Source: Nectonema munidae
Lineage: Eukaryota; Nematomorpha; Nectonematoida; Nectonematidae
Length of the DNA stretch: 64,000 bases
Assembly (NCBI GenBank): GCA_030549495.1
Contig: JAUIRK010001057.1
Location: forward strand, 124,001 to 188,000
Direction: 5' to 3'
The stretch's first letter is position 1, and each line of letters starts with the position of its first letter. The notes beneath the pieces are model-generated. The model was not told the origin of the DNA. It made no database searches and saw nothing but the letters and a program-made list of their open reading frames with translations. The position numbers and the translations under genes were made by a program. Shown one piece after another: positions 22,805 through 34,179 of the stretch.

Positions 22805-24690
22805 TATAATGCCATTTCTCTCGATGTTCTCTCTCTCCATACAAAAAAGTCCTGTATCTCATGATTTATATTATTTTGACCTACAAAACACTTACGCATT
22901 AAATTCCATAACCTATTAATGTTTCGCTTTTTCCATCCCTCACTACAACAAATATGTCTTTTTATCATTAAATATTGTCTTATTTTTTATCATTAAAATG
23001 AGCTAAAAAATGTTTCACTCTTTTTTACTTTACTTATTTTATGTAGTTTGAAGTAGGGTGCGCAGGATTTGCCAAACATTGTTTGCTGTATCCTTTCAAA
23101 AAAAAATTAAAATGTTTCAATTCCAATTTGTATGATTGCCATTCAATATTCATATAGATTTTTTTAGTACAAACCTATATGACAAAATGTTGAAAAATTA
23201 AATTACTTGACATTTTAATTCCAATTTTCTTTGAAAAAGCTACATTTGCTCATTGTATAAAATGGTTTTTATGCGAATGTTAAATTCGTTGATTATCATA
23301 GTAAATTGTAAAAATTTTTTTTAAAGAACTACTAATTTTATAAGATGTAGACGGCAAAATTGTTATGTTTTTATTTAGAGTAAAAGAGATGAGAATGACT
23401 TTTTCTTTTTATCTTCGTATTATCTTGGCCAATCCTGATATCATTGTTAAGCTCATTCTGTATTCGTAAAAATTCATTTTTTTCTAATTCTCTGAATTTT
23501 ATCTTCTATAATAAATCTACGAGACCCAGTGAATCTTAGAAGTTAAGTAAGTGTCAACTAGCATTCTTCAATACTTTTCTAGCAGATTCTGTCTAAACTG
23601 TCTTATGAAACAAAGATTGCACGAATCAAAAATTATTCTTTGCATGTCCATTATGGTGGTTGAAAAATAAAAGTAATGATATTTTGCTTCCAGAAGCCAT
23701 AAAATTGTCCATTGATTGCATAGATATGATATATAAAACTTCATCCATATTCGTAAACATTTTGAGGTCACTCCATTTTAAATGCTTTACTTTTTAATAT
23801 AAGAAGGACATGAATTGTCTAGCAAAATATCATTACTTTTATTTTTCACCGTATAGTTATAAACCACTCCAATAATAATCATATTAGTGGCAACAAAGAA
23901 GAAAAAGCCCATTGTATAAAAATTCGCTAGATATAAAGCAAGTGAAGAATTGAATAAAATAAGACAAGAAATTCACTCATATTTCTTCCTTATCGCCCTC
24001 ATAAAATGATGAATGTCAATTTCCATTCCATCTTCGTCTGAATCACTACTTAAAAAACGTTCTAGAAAAACCGATAATGTCAAGTCATTTAAGCCATAGA
24101 TCGTACAAATTTACCAGACAGAAATGTTTGTGTGCCTGGAGCTGAGCACAAGCTCTTGAGCATACTCTGACAGATGTCATTTTCTAGGAGTACAATTAAC
24201 TGTAAAGAGCATGTGGGCGCTTAAGCAAGTAGCCGAGAATGACTGAAAATTATTTCATTCGCTTACTACATTAAGACGGGAAACTTCTTCCTGTCGTACA
24301 TAACATAACTGCTAATAGGGTCACATGGCAAAGAAAAATGGACAAATACAATAAAAAGAGCGAGCAACTGGAGAAGCACAAAATCAAAGCATGTTTAGAA
24401 GCAACAAAATCATGGAATGTTCAGAAACTGGTAAAAGGAACTGTTGATACTACTGCTTCAATAGGATAGATCGATTTTTTAAAAAAACTTGATAATGATT
24501 TTGGACAGGTTTAGATAGTTTTAGTATATACAAAGGAATATCTATATAAATTTATAACACTTTACCTTTAATAACTTTTTGAGGAAACAGTTTTAAATTT
24601 TATGAAAGTTTATATTTTCATAGAATATGTGTTTTTTTTTTAGAAATTATACATATTTAAAAACAGTATAAGTGCTTTTATCTGAATTTT
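22805..24690. other. UBA1 3' flank and non-coding region
   Basis: An ATTAAA poly(A)-signal variant lies at 22967-22972, about 165 bases after the stop. The rest is AT-rich with no recognised gene. A stretch around 24100-24330 is less AT-rich but shows no family resemblance. A 9-A run at 23098-23106 is too short to call a retrocopy tail. Confidence 0.45.
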
Positions 24691-24930
24691 AGTAGTTTTA
24701 AAAGTGTATTCACAGCTCTTTCAACACTTTGAGAGTGTTAAGGTCATTATGGAAGATTTAACTATACTCCTTGGTGCAGCACATTCTCAAGATACTCAAT
24801 AGGATAATTTGTCGCAAAAGCAGATTCACATATATCATCTCTAGAAAGATTAATCAGTTTTGAACAATGATGTGCTTCAACGTTTATTTCTATTATCTTG
24901 ATTTGTTCCTCTAAAGTATTATGTTTATAA
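24690..24930 (-). pseudogene. C-terminal piece of an uncharacterised transposase-like family
   Basis: Minus-strand translation shows NVEAHHCSKLINLSRDDI, then HSQSVERAVNT. This order resembles the C-terminal part (an 'I-N-x-A..Y..LI' block followed by 'H.Q.VER.VK') of a repetitive protein family that I recall from arthropod genomes with no assigned function. The family has an RNase-H/hAT-like layout (DTT..NTG, then C.HH, then VER.VK), which is why I call it transposase-like. It is decayed. It faces the copy at 25030-25440 on the other strand. Confidence 0.45.
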
Positions 24931-25029
24931 TTTAATAAAATATGAAGTTAAAGCTTTTTTTTACTATATCAAAACTTAGTTATCTAGATTTGTCCAAAAT
25001 TGAATTATAAAAATCGACCTACTCTACGT

Positions 25030-25440
25030 GCTTCAATACAGGAATGCATCGTCGAGTATGTGTTCTAATTGAGAAAGAGTTAAAACAGGAAAATATTTGG
25101 CTATCATGCCGACACTATGTGCTTGAAATTATGCTAAGAGGTGTCTTTCGTTTAATCTTTGGTTCAACTGGAAGCCCTTAGACTATTTCATTCAAGCGTT
25201 TCAAGATGCCATACAGAACCAGTTTGCTTCATTACTTTGTTTCAGAACCGGAATGCACGTTTGAAGATCAAATACTGCAAATATTAATGAAGGAATTACT
25301 TGAATATTTACCAGTAGCTCTACAATATAATCAATCAGCCACGAGGTGATTATAATGCCGGTTTTGAAAGAGTTTCCTAATGAGCAAGTTACAAAATAGC
25401 GCATGCAATAATCAGCCGACATCTCAGGTGTCTTTTGGAG
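25030..25440 (+). pseudogene. Central piece of an uncharacterised transposase-like family
   Basis: Plus-strand translation reads FNTGMHRRVCVLIEKELK, then CRHYVLEIMLRGVF, then ISFKRFQDAI. This matches the central 'NTG...C.HH..E..L..VF......LFKRF' block of the same uncharacterised arthropod family as at 24690-24930. The two pieces lie head-to-head, so either one copy was inverted internally or two truncated copies abut. It is decayed. The antisense open frame at 25201-25443 is a shadow. Confidence 0.5.
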
Positions 25441-26100
25441 CATATGGGTCTATTAAACTATTTAGAAAAAAAACAATTTTTTTACATTTCATTCAGTTTT
25501 TTTAATAAGTTTAAAAAAAGGAAATCTCAGATTTTTCGAGCAAATTAAAAAAAATTCAATATTTTGATTTGTTTAGAATAAAAAAATATTTTTTTAATTC
25601 TATCTAAAATAGTTCCTATTATTTTTAGCTTGTTTGAAAAAAAATGAGAAAAGTTTTGAGAATTCTGTTTTTTCAACATAGTGAGTAATTAAAAAGTAAA
25701 AAATGTTATTCATTCTTGAAATACATTGCACTATTTTTAAATTATTCTAAAAATTAGATTTTGGAACGTTTTGAGAATAATTCGGTAAAAAAAAACCAAT
25801 AAGCTATGAAAAGAAACAAAATATAATATGCGTCTACTTTAATCATTCAAACATCTAAGAATCAAATTAAACAAACATCTTTTCTATATGTGTGACAAAG
25901 GTAGACGAACAGAATTTGTATCTTTTTGTTTATTAGTTTTGAATATTTTGTCGGTAGGTTTCACATATATTATTCAAAATCTTGATCGATGTAATTTATT
26001 TGTTTCATTGTAAAAAAATTTGCACTCATCCTTGAAGCAATTGTAAGAAATCGGTTATTGTAGTTATGCATATACCATATACATTTATAACATGATTCTT
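25441..26100. other. Non-coding, AT-rich
   Basis: No gene or repeat is recognised. The left end of the mariner-like remnant may lie here, but no matching terminal repeat was found. Confidence 0.45.
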
Positions 26101-26767
26101 ATTTAACAGAAAGAACGTTAAAGAAATCGTCGTCTTTCTCTGAGATTTTAAGGCTGACGACATCTTTCAGTATCCATTTAGTAACATTGAACTTACTGTG
26201 AACATTTTGGGGCTTGAACTTCTGTTGCACAGGAAGCTTCTTTTTATCACTGAACACATTGTTGGGGAACGTGCCTTCACTGACGAGAGACGGTAGGATT
26301 TATGCTATTGCAAGGTCATTAGCCTCTTGAGCCAGATTTCTGATGGATTTTTTAGAGTTTCTCCTCAGCTTCTCTCTGATGGATTTTATAACCCTTTGGG
26401 TTCTTGCACTGAGAGGGCAGGCCTATTCGTAACCTCTTCAGTCTCCATAAATCGCTTTAGTGTTCTTCAAATAAGCTTCTGTTGACTTTCAATGATTTCT
26501 GTTGAAGGCTTGCCTAACTTAAAAATATCAATTCTATCACTTATATCTCTAACGCCATCATGTGATAAATATTAATCTAAAAAACAAATAAATCGTTAGT
26601 ATGCGAATTTGAGTGATAAAACATGATTTATACTGAAATAAACTAATTTTTATTTGGATGTAACTCTAAATATTGTACGCCCACATCATTATCAAATTAA
26701 TATTTTGATTGACTGGTTATAACGAAACACTTCGTTGTAAGAAGTTCGCTATAACGGGGTTCGACTG
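26100..26767 (-). mobile_element. Tc1/mariner-like transposase remnant, internally deleted
   Basis: Read on the minus strand: DRIDIFKLGKPSTEII near 26535, RTLKRFMETEEVTNRP near 26470-26420, REAEEKL and IHQKSG-type sequence in shifted frames (a mariner linker with Ser/Arg repeats), then FPNNVFSDKKKLPVQQKF near 26268-26215. That last block matches the family's 'xFSDEKxFxV' block around the first catalytic Asp, after a jump that skips most of the catalytic domain. The 5' terminus (26713-26767) reads CAGTCGAACCCCGTTATAGC from the tip and is followed by TA, a typical Tc1/mariner/pogo end with TA target. Frameshifts and stops show that it is inactive. The matching other end was not located. Confidence 0.7.
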
Positions 26768-27780
26768 TATAAACAATTAGGCCATATCAATCCATCATCA
26801 ACGTTTTCTTCTGAAAGACTTCAAAGAATCGGAAAACATGTGATTTAAGCACACTTGTTTTCATGGAAATTGCTTTATATAAACTTTTCAAACATTGCTA
26901 TAGGTGAAATATAAATATTCTGTCCATAACACTCGATTTACGTTATGAATTGATTATTTCAAAAAAGTCGGAAAGTTGGTAGCTTATTATCTTTGGTTAT
27001 CTTCACTGATGAGTTTAATTATCGGATTGACGTTTTTACGCACGGCTCTGCATAAAAGCTTAAATATGATAATTATGTCTACAAGAACAAATTGATGAGA
27101 ATAAAATAACTTTTAGTGAAAGTATCTTTGGAGATGAAAGAATGAAGATTTTATTTGCTTGACTTCCAATTGATTCATTTGGGATAGAGCATATTCCTGA
27201 AAAAGAAAGTCAACACTTTGAAGATTGGTTTGACAACGGTGTACCAAAAATAATCTTCTCTGAATGAGAGAATTATTCAGAAGATTATAATTGTCTGCTT
27301 AAAATAAATAAAATCCGAAAAGAAAGCACATGATTAATCTTTAAAATTTTGCTCCTCAAGGGTTAGGCAAAACAACAAAGAAGGAATTTGAGAAGAAGTC
27401 TATTAAAAATAGGAAAAATGGTATTTATGCGATTGGATTGAGAATTATTGAAGAGCTGAAAATAATTGTGTAAAAGTGTCTATGAATATTTTGTTCATAT
27501 AACATCGCGATAAAAATAAATTACAATTACGAGAAAATGTGGTTTCTATAATCAAGGATAACGCGATGCAAGTATAAGGCCCTAGACTGACGACAGTTCT
27601 TTGATATTCACCAGTGCGGAGCAAGTGTGATGGATTTAAAGGTATAGGAGTCGGTATTTAATAAAATTTAGCAGTCGCAGTAAAATAATTAAAAAAATTT
27701 AGTAGGACTTTCAATGCCAAAATCCATTAGGATACAGTTTCCAGTATTAATATTTTACCTTACAAATCTCTTCAAATATT
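26768..27780. other. Non-coding region before the LINE
   Basis: No gene is recognised. Part may be unreadable 5' sequence of the LINE that starts near 27780. Confidence 0.4.
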
Positions 27781-29485
27781 CTAGATTTAAGAATCAAAGA
27801 AAAGAGTCGATAAATTAGGTACGCAAAAAGAAAAGGATGCATCAAAAAAAGAAGCAAAGAAAGTGGTAGCAATAGCTAAAGCAAAAGAGTTGAATGCGAT
27901 TTAAGAAAAATTGCAAACAACCGAAGGAGAGAAGTCATCAAAAATAGCGAAATTACGAGAAACAGAATCAAAAGATTTTACGCGTATAAAACACATGAAA
28001 GATGGAAATCAAGAGGTACTTATTAAGGAAAGAGAAATTAAAAAGCGATGGAAAAACTACTTTGAATTGAACGAGCTTTGCAAAAGATGAAAAATAGGAA
28101 AAGTACAGGACCCGACAAGATCCCAGTTGAAGTATGGAAGAGCGTTGGGCAAGAAGGTATAGATATTTTAACTGTATTCACCAATTTCGACAAGGTAAAA
28201 TTCCAGAAGAAATGAGAAAAAGCTCATTTATTCCTATATATATAAAGGTAAAGGAGATGTTCAGGATTGTGGCAATTACAGACGTATAAAAATGAAGAGT
28301 CACACAATGAAGATTTGAGAGAAAATAATTGAAGCAAAGTTTCAAGAAATGTTATAAAAATTGAAGATGGACAGTTTGGTTTTGAATCTGGAACAGTTAA
28401 TGGCATTCCCGTTTTTCTATTTTTGCCCTGAGGCAAATGATAGAAAAACATCGAGAAAAAGAAAAAAAATTCCGCATAATCTTCATCGATTTAGAGAAAG
28501 CATTTGATCGAATCACTAGATGCGAGGTGTGGAGATGCTTTAGGCAAAAAGAAGCTGTAGAAAAGTATATGAAATTATGCAAGGCATGTACGAAAAAGTG
28601 AATGCATGTGTATCAAGCAGTGAAGGTAGTACAACAAATTTTCCTGTAAAAGTTGGGCTCCATCAAGGGTCAGCACTCAGCCCTTTTTTATTTAATATAG
28701 TAATGGATGGTATAACTCAAGATATCAGGGATAGGGCACCATGGTGTATGCCTTTTGCGTATGATATAGTGATATGTGGCGAAAATCAAATGAAAAGAGA
28801 AGAAAAGTTTGAAGAGCTGTGGGAAATGATGGAAAACAGAGGTTTGAAGATAAACAGAGACAAGACGGTTTACATGAGATTAAATGATAATGATAAAGAA
28901 AACCCCAGATTACAAGGAATAGAAATAAAAGTGGAAAAATTCAAATATCTGGAATCAACTTTATCAAAAGAGGGCGATTTAGAGTATCAAATAAAATAAC
29001 GTATTAACTCAGGGTGGCTAAAGAAGTATCATCGATAATTTCAGATAAAATAATTAGAATTGCAGGAAAAAGCAAAGTATACAGGAAAGTAGAAAGACTA
29101 GCGATGATGTATTCAGCCGAGACATGGCCAGTGAAAAAGACACAAGAAAACAAACTAAATGTTACTGAAATGAGGATTTAAGATAGATGAATAAAAAGAC
29201 AATAAAAGACAAAATTGAAAACTACAATCAGAAAGATAACAAAAGTCGATAAAGTATCAGAGGAAGTAGACTCAGATGGTATGACCACATAATGAGAAAA
29301 TATGAGGATTAAATAGGAAAAAAAGTGATGAATATGGAAAAAAAGGAAGGCCGAAACTCAGGTGGATGGATTGTTTAAGAAAGGATTTCAAAGCTAAGGA
29401 CCTTGATGGAAATGATATCTGGGATAGACAAGAATGGAGAAAGAAAATCAAAGACTCGACCCCATAGAAAATGGGAAAAGATGAA
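27780..29485 (+). mobile_element. RTE-like LINE reverse transcriptase fossil
   Basis: Reverse-transcriptase fragments in order: KIAKLRETESKDFTRIKHMK and RWKNYFE (27950-28070), GPDKIPVEVWKSVG (28110-28150), CGNYRRIK (28270-28293), ALRQMIEKHREKEKKF followed by RIIFIDLEKAFDRI (28430-28515) with the catalytic Asp of the first block intact, VGLHQGSALSPFLFNIVMD (28651-28707), and PWCMPFAYDIVICGE where the family has FADDIV, so one catalytic Asp is now Tyr. The frame 28577-28999 is uninterrupted and continues into GLKINRDKTVYM and KVEKFKYLEST. After 29000 the C-terminal domain is broken but ends with GRPKLRWMDCLRKDFKAKDL and DRQEWRKKI, typical for the clade. The copy is 5'-truncated and dead. The clade assignment rests on motif style only. 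Confidence 0.85.
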
Positions 29486-30507
29486 GAAAAATTCTAAATT
29501 TAAGATATCTTTTTCTTACCTAAATTCAAGAGATTGAACAAGGGAGACAACTCTTAATAAATTTTTATTAATACCCTATGCCTATCTCAGTTTGTGATTT
29601 GATATAAAACTTTAGTTTCCTATATATTTTTGGTCCTATCATGAATTAAATAATATCATCTTATAACTGTTATCCCTATAAGTGTTTTGATATTTATGTT
29701 TTAGAAACAAAATACGAAAATTATTCATGTTTTTTTAAAGATTTTCTAAGTTGTATGAAAAGTAATTTTTGAGTAGAATTGGCATTGTTTAAAGTTGAAA
29801 TAAATATTCAAATACTATTTCAAACACTGATTTTTACATAAGAATTTAATGTTGTAAAAATTTTTTCTAATAATAATAAATCCGCGTATGTTCTCCGAAT
29901 AAATATCTGAATAAATCTGAGTGATGAAATATGTTAAGATCAATAGTAAAATGTAACTTTTTTGAGTGAAAATATATGCATGATGAAATATTCAAATTTA
30001 ACAGAGAAAGTCATTTCTCTCTTTTTACATTTGAATATAACACTCATTTTAAATATTCTATTTGAATGTACTTTACACCCTATCTCTTTCTATTAAAACT
30101 TGTTTGCTTTCTTATTTGAATGTTGTCACTATGTTACAAATTGTCCATACACTTATTCATATTTCATTATATATAAACAACCGCTTTTTCTTGTTACATC
30201 ACTTTGTGTTATCCATTTTGTTGAATAAAAACTCCAGTCTTTCAGTCATCTTCCTTATTCACCACACATGATGAAATAAAAAATGATATTTATCTTTTCT
30301 CATTACTCTTATCAATGGTTTCCAGAAATTCACCAAGCAATCCAAGTATATACAAACAAACACACAAAGGTAACCGCAATTAACTTATATGTAATCAAAA
30401 TATGCATATAACTGTGTGAGGACTACAAATCTTATATATATATATATATATCAAGTGTTGACAGAATATCTAGCTGATTATTAAATGGGGTTCGCTTCGT
30501 TTTCGGT
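29486..30507. other. Non-coding, AT-rich
   Basis: No gene is recognised. A (TA)n run lies at 30433-30451. Confidence 0.5.
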
Positions 30508-30715
30508 TAGGGCTAGATAACGTCATATTTAAGAGATATTTTTAAAAACTGGAACTTTTTTAATTTGTTGGCTCGAGCAATTTAGCAAAAACAAAGAAGA
30601 GCTTTATTCAAATCTATTAATTTTTCAATTTATTGCAGGTAATGAATGACGGAGCCAACAAATTTAAAAAAGTTTAGTTTTTGATAATATATTTTAAAAA
30701 TGATATTATTTAACC
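30508..30715. repeat. 208-bp hairpin element
   Basis: The 66-bp arms 30508-30573 and 30650-30715 are inverted copies sharing TTTAATTTGTTGGCTC at the loop edge and ATATTTTTAAAAA inside, with a ~76-bp loop. It is non-coding and probably a small MITE. Confidence 0.65.
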
Positions 30716-30950
30716 ACTACCTCTTTTCTAACACTAATACTTCGTTATAGTACCACTATAACCGAGTACATTAAAATGGCCTCTCTATCCCTTTTCAAAA
30801 ACACTCACCAAATTGTCTTCCTAATTTTATTATTTCAAATGGAATACGGAGGAATTATAGAAAAGTATCGAAGTAAAATTTAAAACGTAGATCCGCCACT
30901 AGAATGGACAAATAAATGGCACCGGCAGGATTGTACAAAAGAATAAAAAA

Positions 30951-30956
30951 TTTATT
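30951..30956 (-). terminator. Poly(A) signal of the Vps55/LEPROT gene
   Basis: AATAAA on the minus strand, about 80 bases downstream of the stop codon at 31035-31037. No other candidate lies closer. Confidence 0.6.
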
Positions 30957-31034
30957 ACTTCGACTCCAAATTAAATTAAGACAATTTTTATATTAAAATG
31001 AAATAAATATAAAAGTTTGAAGTTGAGAGACACG

Positions 31035-34015
31035 TCACCAAGTAGAATACGCTAAGGAATCACTCAGGATGAAGCGAATGTACAGAAATATTGTCAAAAA
31101 GATAATGAAATTTGCGATGATCGTCAGAAAGCAGGCTCCCCATTTAATCTAAAAAATACATGGTTTTGCATAAGTTTGATAAAATTTCTAATTTATAGGT
31201 ACAATCTAAATTAAAATGACATATATCGATCAAAAATATGCCCAATAAGAAAGGGAATGCCTATCAAATTTCAAAAGTTGAATGTTGTGAATCAAAACAT
31301 CTATCGCCAACATCTTTTTCACATTCTTTTTAAAATTTTAGAAAAAAATATAAACCTCTAAGTTATTTAGTGTGATTAAATTTAAAAACGCATCTATCAT
31401 GTCATTAGATATTTGTATGATAATAATTAGCAAAGTATAATATATACATATATATCGTCGTTTTGTGTCAGCTGTAAGGAAGCTGCTTTATCTCTTATGA
31501 CAACATTTCACACTCCATCCTATTGTCAACTCCTTTTACAAAATGACAACGTGCTTTCTTCTGGACACCCAAAATCAAAGTTATAAAGGAAAAGTATGCT
31601 CTGTTCTCAAAACTCTGAGAAAGTCTCCCATCTCTACTAATATCCCTATTCATTTTAACAGCCAACACTCCAAACCCACCGTATATTATCAAGAAAATAA
31701 TTAAACGTAAAAAACAATTCACGCGAGCCAGAAAAATTCTATGGCTTAGGCTCGAGGGCAAAAATATTTCAGTGTCTGGCTCAGGTTTTGTCAATTTTTT
31801 CTCAAGTTTTAAAAAGTTTGTTGTAACATTTCTTGGTACATACGCAATGTATGAAATTCATGGTGCGAAGAACTTGATTTATAATTTCAAAACAGACCAT
31901 GATTTTTGTTAAAAGAGGCTTGTTTATTAAAGGGTTTAGTACTATCCAAATAAAATAATACAATTCATTTATAAAACTAGTTGATAAATTAAAACCGCTT
32001 GGACAAGGAACAGATAAATATCTTTTTTAAAGTACCTCCGTGTATTCATGAAACAAATCTATTACTATTCTTAGCAATAAAATGGAAAACTAGATAAACA
32101 TTACTTTTTCATCTACGCAAAAAATTGTATGATGTATATTCTCCTCATACAAGTAAAATTCTGACTCCTCTTTTCAAGTTTACAGAAGTAAATTGGACTA
32201 GTGTGATGTACTAGCTTCACATTTTAAACTTATATTTTTGGGTCATAATAACGCTTTAGAATTTGTTGGTTGTCATTAAAACTTGAGAGAAATCCTAATA
32301 ATCCGGCCTAACTTAATTTTGCAATACTTATATATGCAAGCATTGAGTTTATTAAGAAATCAAAATTGCAGATGATAAACAGATATTCATTCTCACAAGC
32401 CAACACTATTAAAACCTCTTTTCTCCAAATTCATGGAAAAACACACACATTTTTTCAATGCCAACAAAGCTGGCCGCATTCATTTCATCCACAAGTGCAC
32501 GGAACATTTCCCTCTTCATTTACATACCACTATATCTCTCTCACCTTCTGTCTATTAAATATCTAGGACTCAACTTCCAAAGCAATCTGGAATTCTAATT
32601 TATTTTAAAAAGTTATATCAAAAACTCTCAGCCATCATCTATTCCTTGGAAAGCCCTATCTCTTACAAATGGAACACCGCTCTTTATAGAGAATTAGAGT
32701 CGATTCTGATTATAACCAGAATCAGAATCACAGAAATTACTAGAAGCATAATCAGAATCATTTAATAAAAAGTACTTCTTACTGAAAGATCAGCGAATCA
32801 TGCATCGTCACAGATGATTGGAAACTAAGGTAATCATCGTTCCATAGCTAGATAAACTCGACTCTAAACATCTACAAATGTTTTTTACTAATCAGAATCA
32901 AAGTTCTAATTAAAAAAATTCAGAGAACCAGAATCATTATCTAGAATCGGCCCAATCCTGTTTAACACACTAAATACATAAACTCAACTGTAATCCTTTA
33001 GGTTACACAAAATATAATCCTATCTCGGGGCTTCCCTTTAAAGCATCCCACAATCTCCACTTTCTTAAAAAAAATATACGGCCTATGCCCATTATGTATC
33101 ACCAACGCCTATCGTGCCTAAGTATAAGGAGCACGCTCGTAAAACTCTTATCCAAGCACTTCACCCACGCAAACAACTTTTTTCCCCTTTGTCCGCGATA
33201 CAACTTCTACTCTTTCGATTGCCCCACCACATGTCCTTCACTATTTTCTTCTCGTCAAAGTTGCACCAAATGCTGCTAAAAATCGGGCAACATTCTCCCT
33301 GCCTTTACAGGCGCTTTTGAGAAATCCTTAAGCTTGCCAAGCACTCGCACACAGTTAGTTGTCATAATAAATCAATGCTTCAAAATCTACATTTTTTTTT
33401 AAAGGTTATAAAAACTTCAGAAAAAAACTGTGAAATCTGGAATTAAGTAAGCTGAATTTAATTTCACGAAATTTTTGTTTTTCCGAAATTGAATTCCTTA
33501 CGAAAATAGCAAATAGTTATCTATTTTTTTTTTAGTTTCACTATCGCACCAAATAATATTCTTCCATAGCTGGGATAGATAGTAGAGTTAGTGGCTATCG
33601 AGAATCAAGCACACAGCGACTGCATGAAAACCCTACGCTCCCACCATTAGGACATCTGCCTTTTTAATGATCTATTTAAGTCAAATTTTGATACTTATAA
33701 ACTAAGTAAATTTAATCAACAAACTACCAAAACAAGTTAATCTATTCTTTTCTTATTGCATCTTTTTGTAAGTAAGTCTTCAAAAAGGAAACTCTCTAGA
33801 TTAAGGATTTAAAGACACGAACCAGGGCGTTAGAGCGAGCAAGAACGATGGGTAGAGCGAAAGCGGAAAACGTGAGTCCAGAGGAAATGAAGCAGGCGGC
33901 ATCGCTCAGAAAGGAGGAGGAGGATGCGAAGGAGTTGGCGGAGGGCAACTTCGCCATTAAGTAGGGGAGCGGAGCGAGGATGTAGAAGGTAATGACGGTG
34001 AGCGGGAACCAGTTG
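31035..34015 (-). CDS. Vps55/LEPROT-family endosomal membrane protein, last two exons
   Basis: Small four-helix membrane protein of the Vps55/LEPROT family, which acts in endosome-to-lysosome/vacuole and receptor trafficking. Exon at 33823-34015 encodes NWFPLTVITFYILAPLPYL and AFALPIVLARSNAL, matching the centre of human LEPROTL1 (FFYILSPIPY, SAFGLPIVFAR). It is preceded by a CTTTCTTCTTTAG acceptor and ends CTG|GTTCGT. The last exon, 31035-31148, opens after TTTTTTAG in phase 0 with IKWGACFLTIIANF (human IEWGACALVLTGN) and ends STW-stop, like the family's Trp end. Together these encode 101 residues of a family of about 131, so one ~28-residue first exon, ending in phase 2, is missing; I did not find it between 34016 and about 37400. 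No disabling change is seen in the two exons. The 125-codon open frame at 33796-34173 overextends this exon on both sides. Confidence 0.85.
31149..33822 (-). other. Intron of the Vps55/LEPROT gene
   Basis: 2,674-bp intron with GT donor (33822-33821) and AG acceptor (31150-31149). It contains degenerate AGAATCA-type simple repeats at about 32695-32955 and short open frames (31495-31794, 32366-32566, 33085-33320) without convincing family matches. Confidence 0.75.
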
Positions 34016-34179
34016 CTAAAGAAGAAAGGCGCGATAAAAGCGTCAAGACGGCTCTTGTCGCAACAACTCAACAGATCATCGTCTATTTGCAGACTAACAA
34101 CTGACTTGGAGCGCTGATTAGCTAAGCATCGAGTTTGTGGAGTCGGAGGAAAAATAATCAACCCAGGCTTCAAGTACTA

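Noticed and set aside
23098-23106. A-run as a UBA1 retrocopy tail
   Set aside because: Nine A residues in an AT-rich flank are not informative and no target duplication was seen.
31495-31794. 99-codon minus-strand frame
   Set aside because: Lies inside the Vps55/LEPROT intron, no family resemblance, and not needed for the gene model.
32366-33320. Possible LINE-like coding traces
   Set aside because: A KYLGLNF-like block and an LCPLC motif are suggestive, but no consistent domain order could be read; too weak to annotate.
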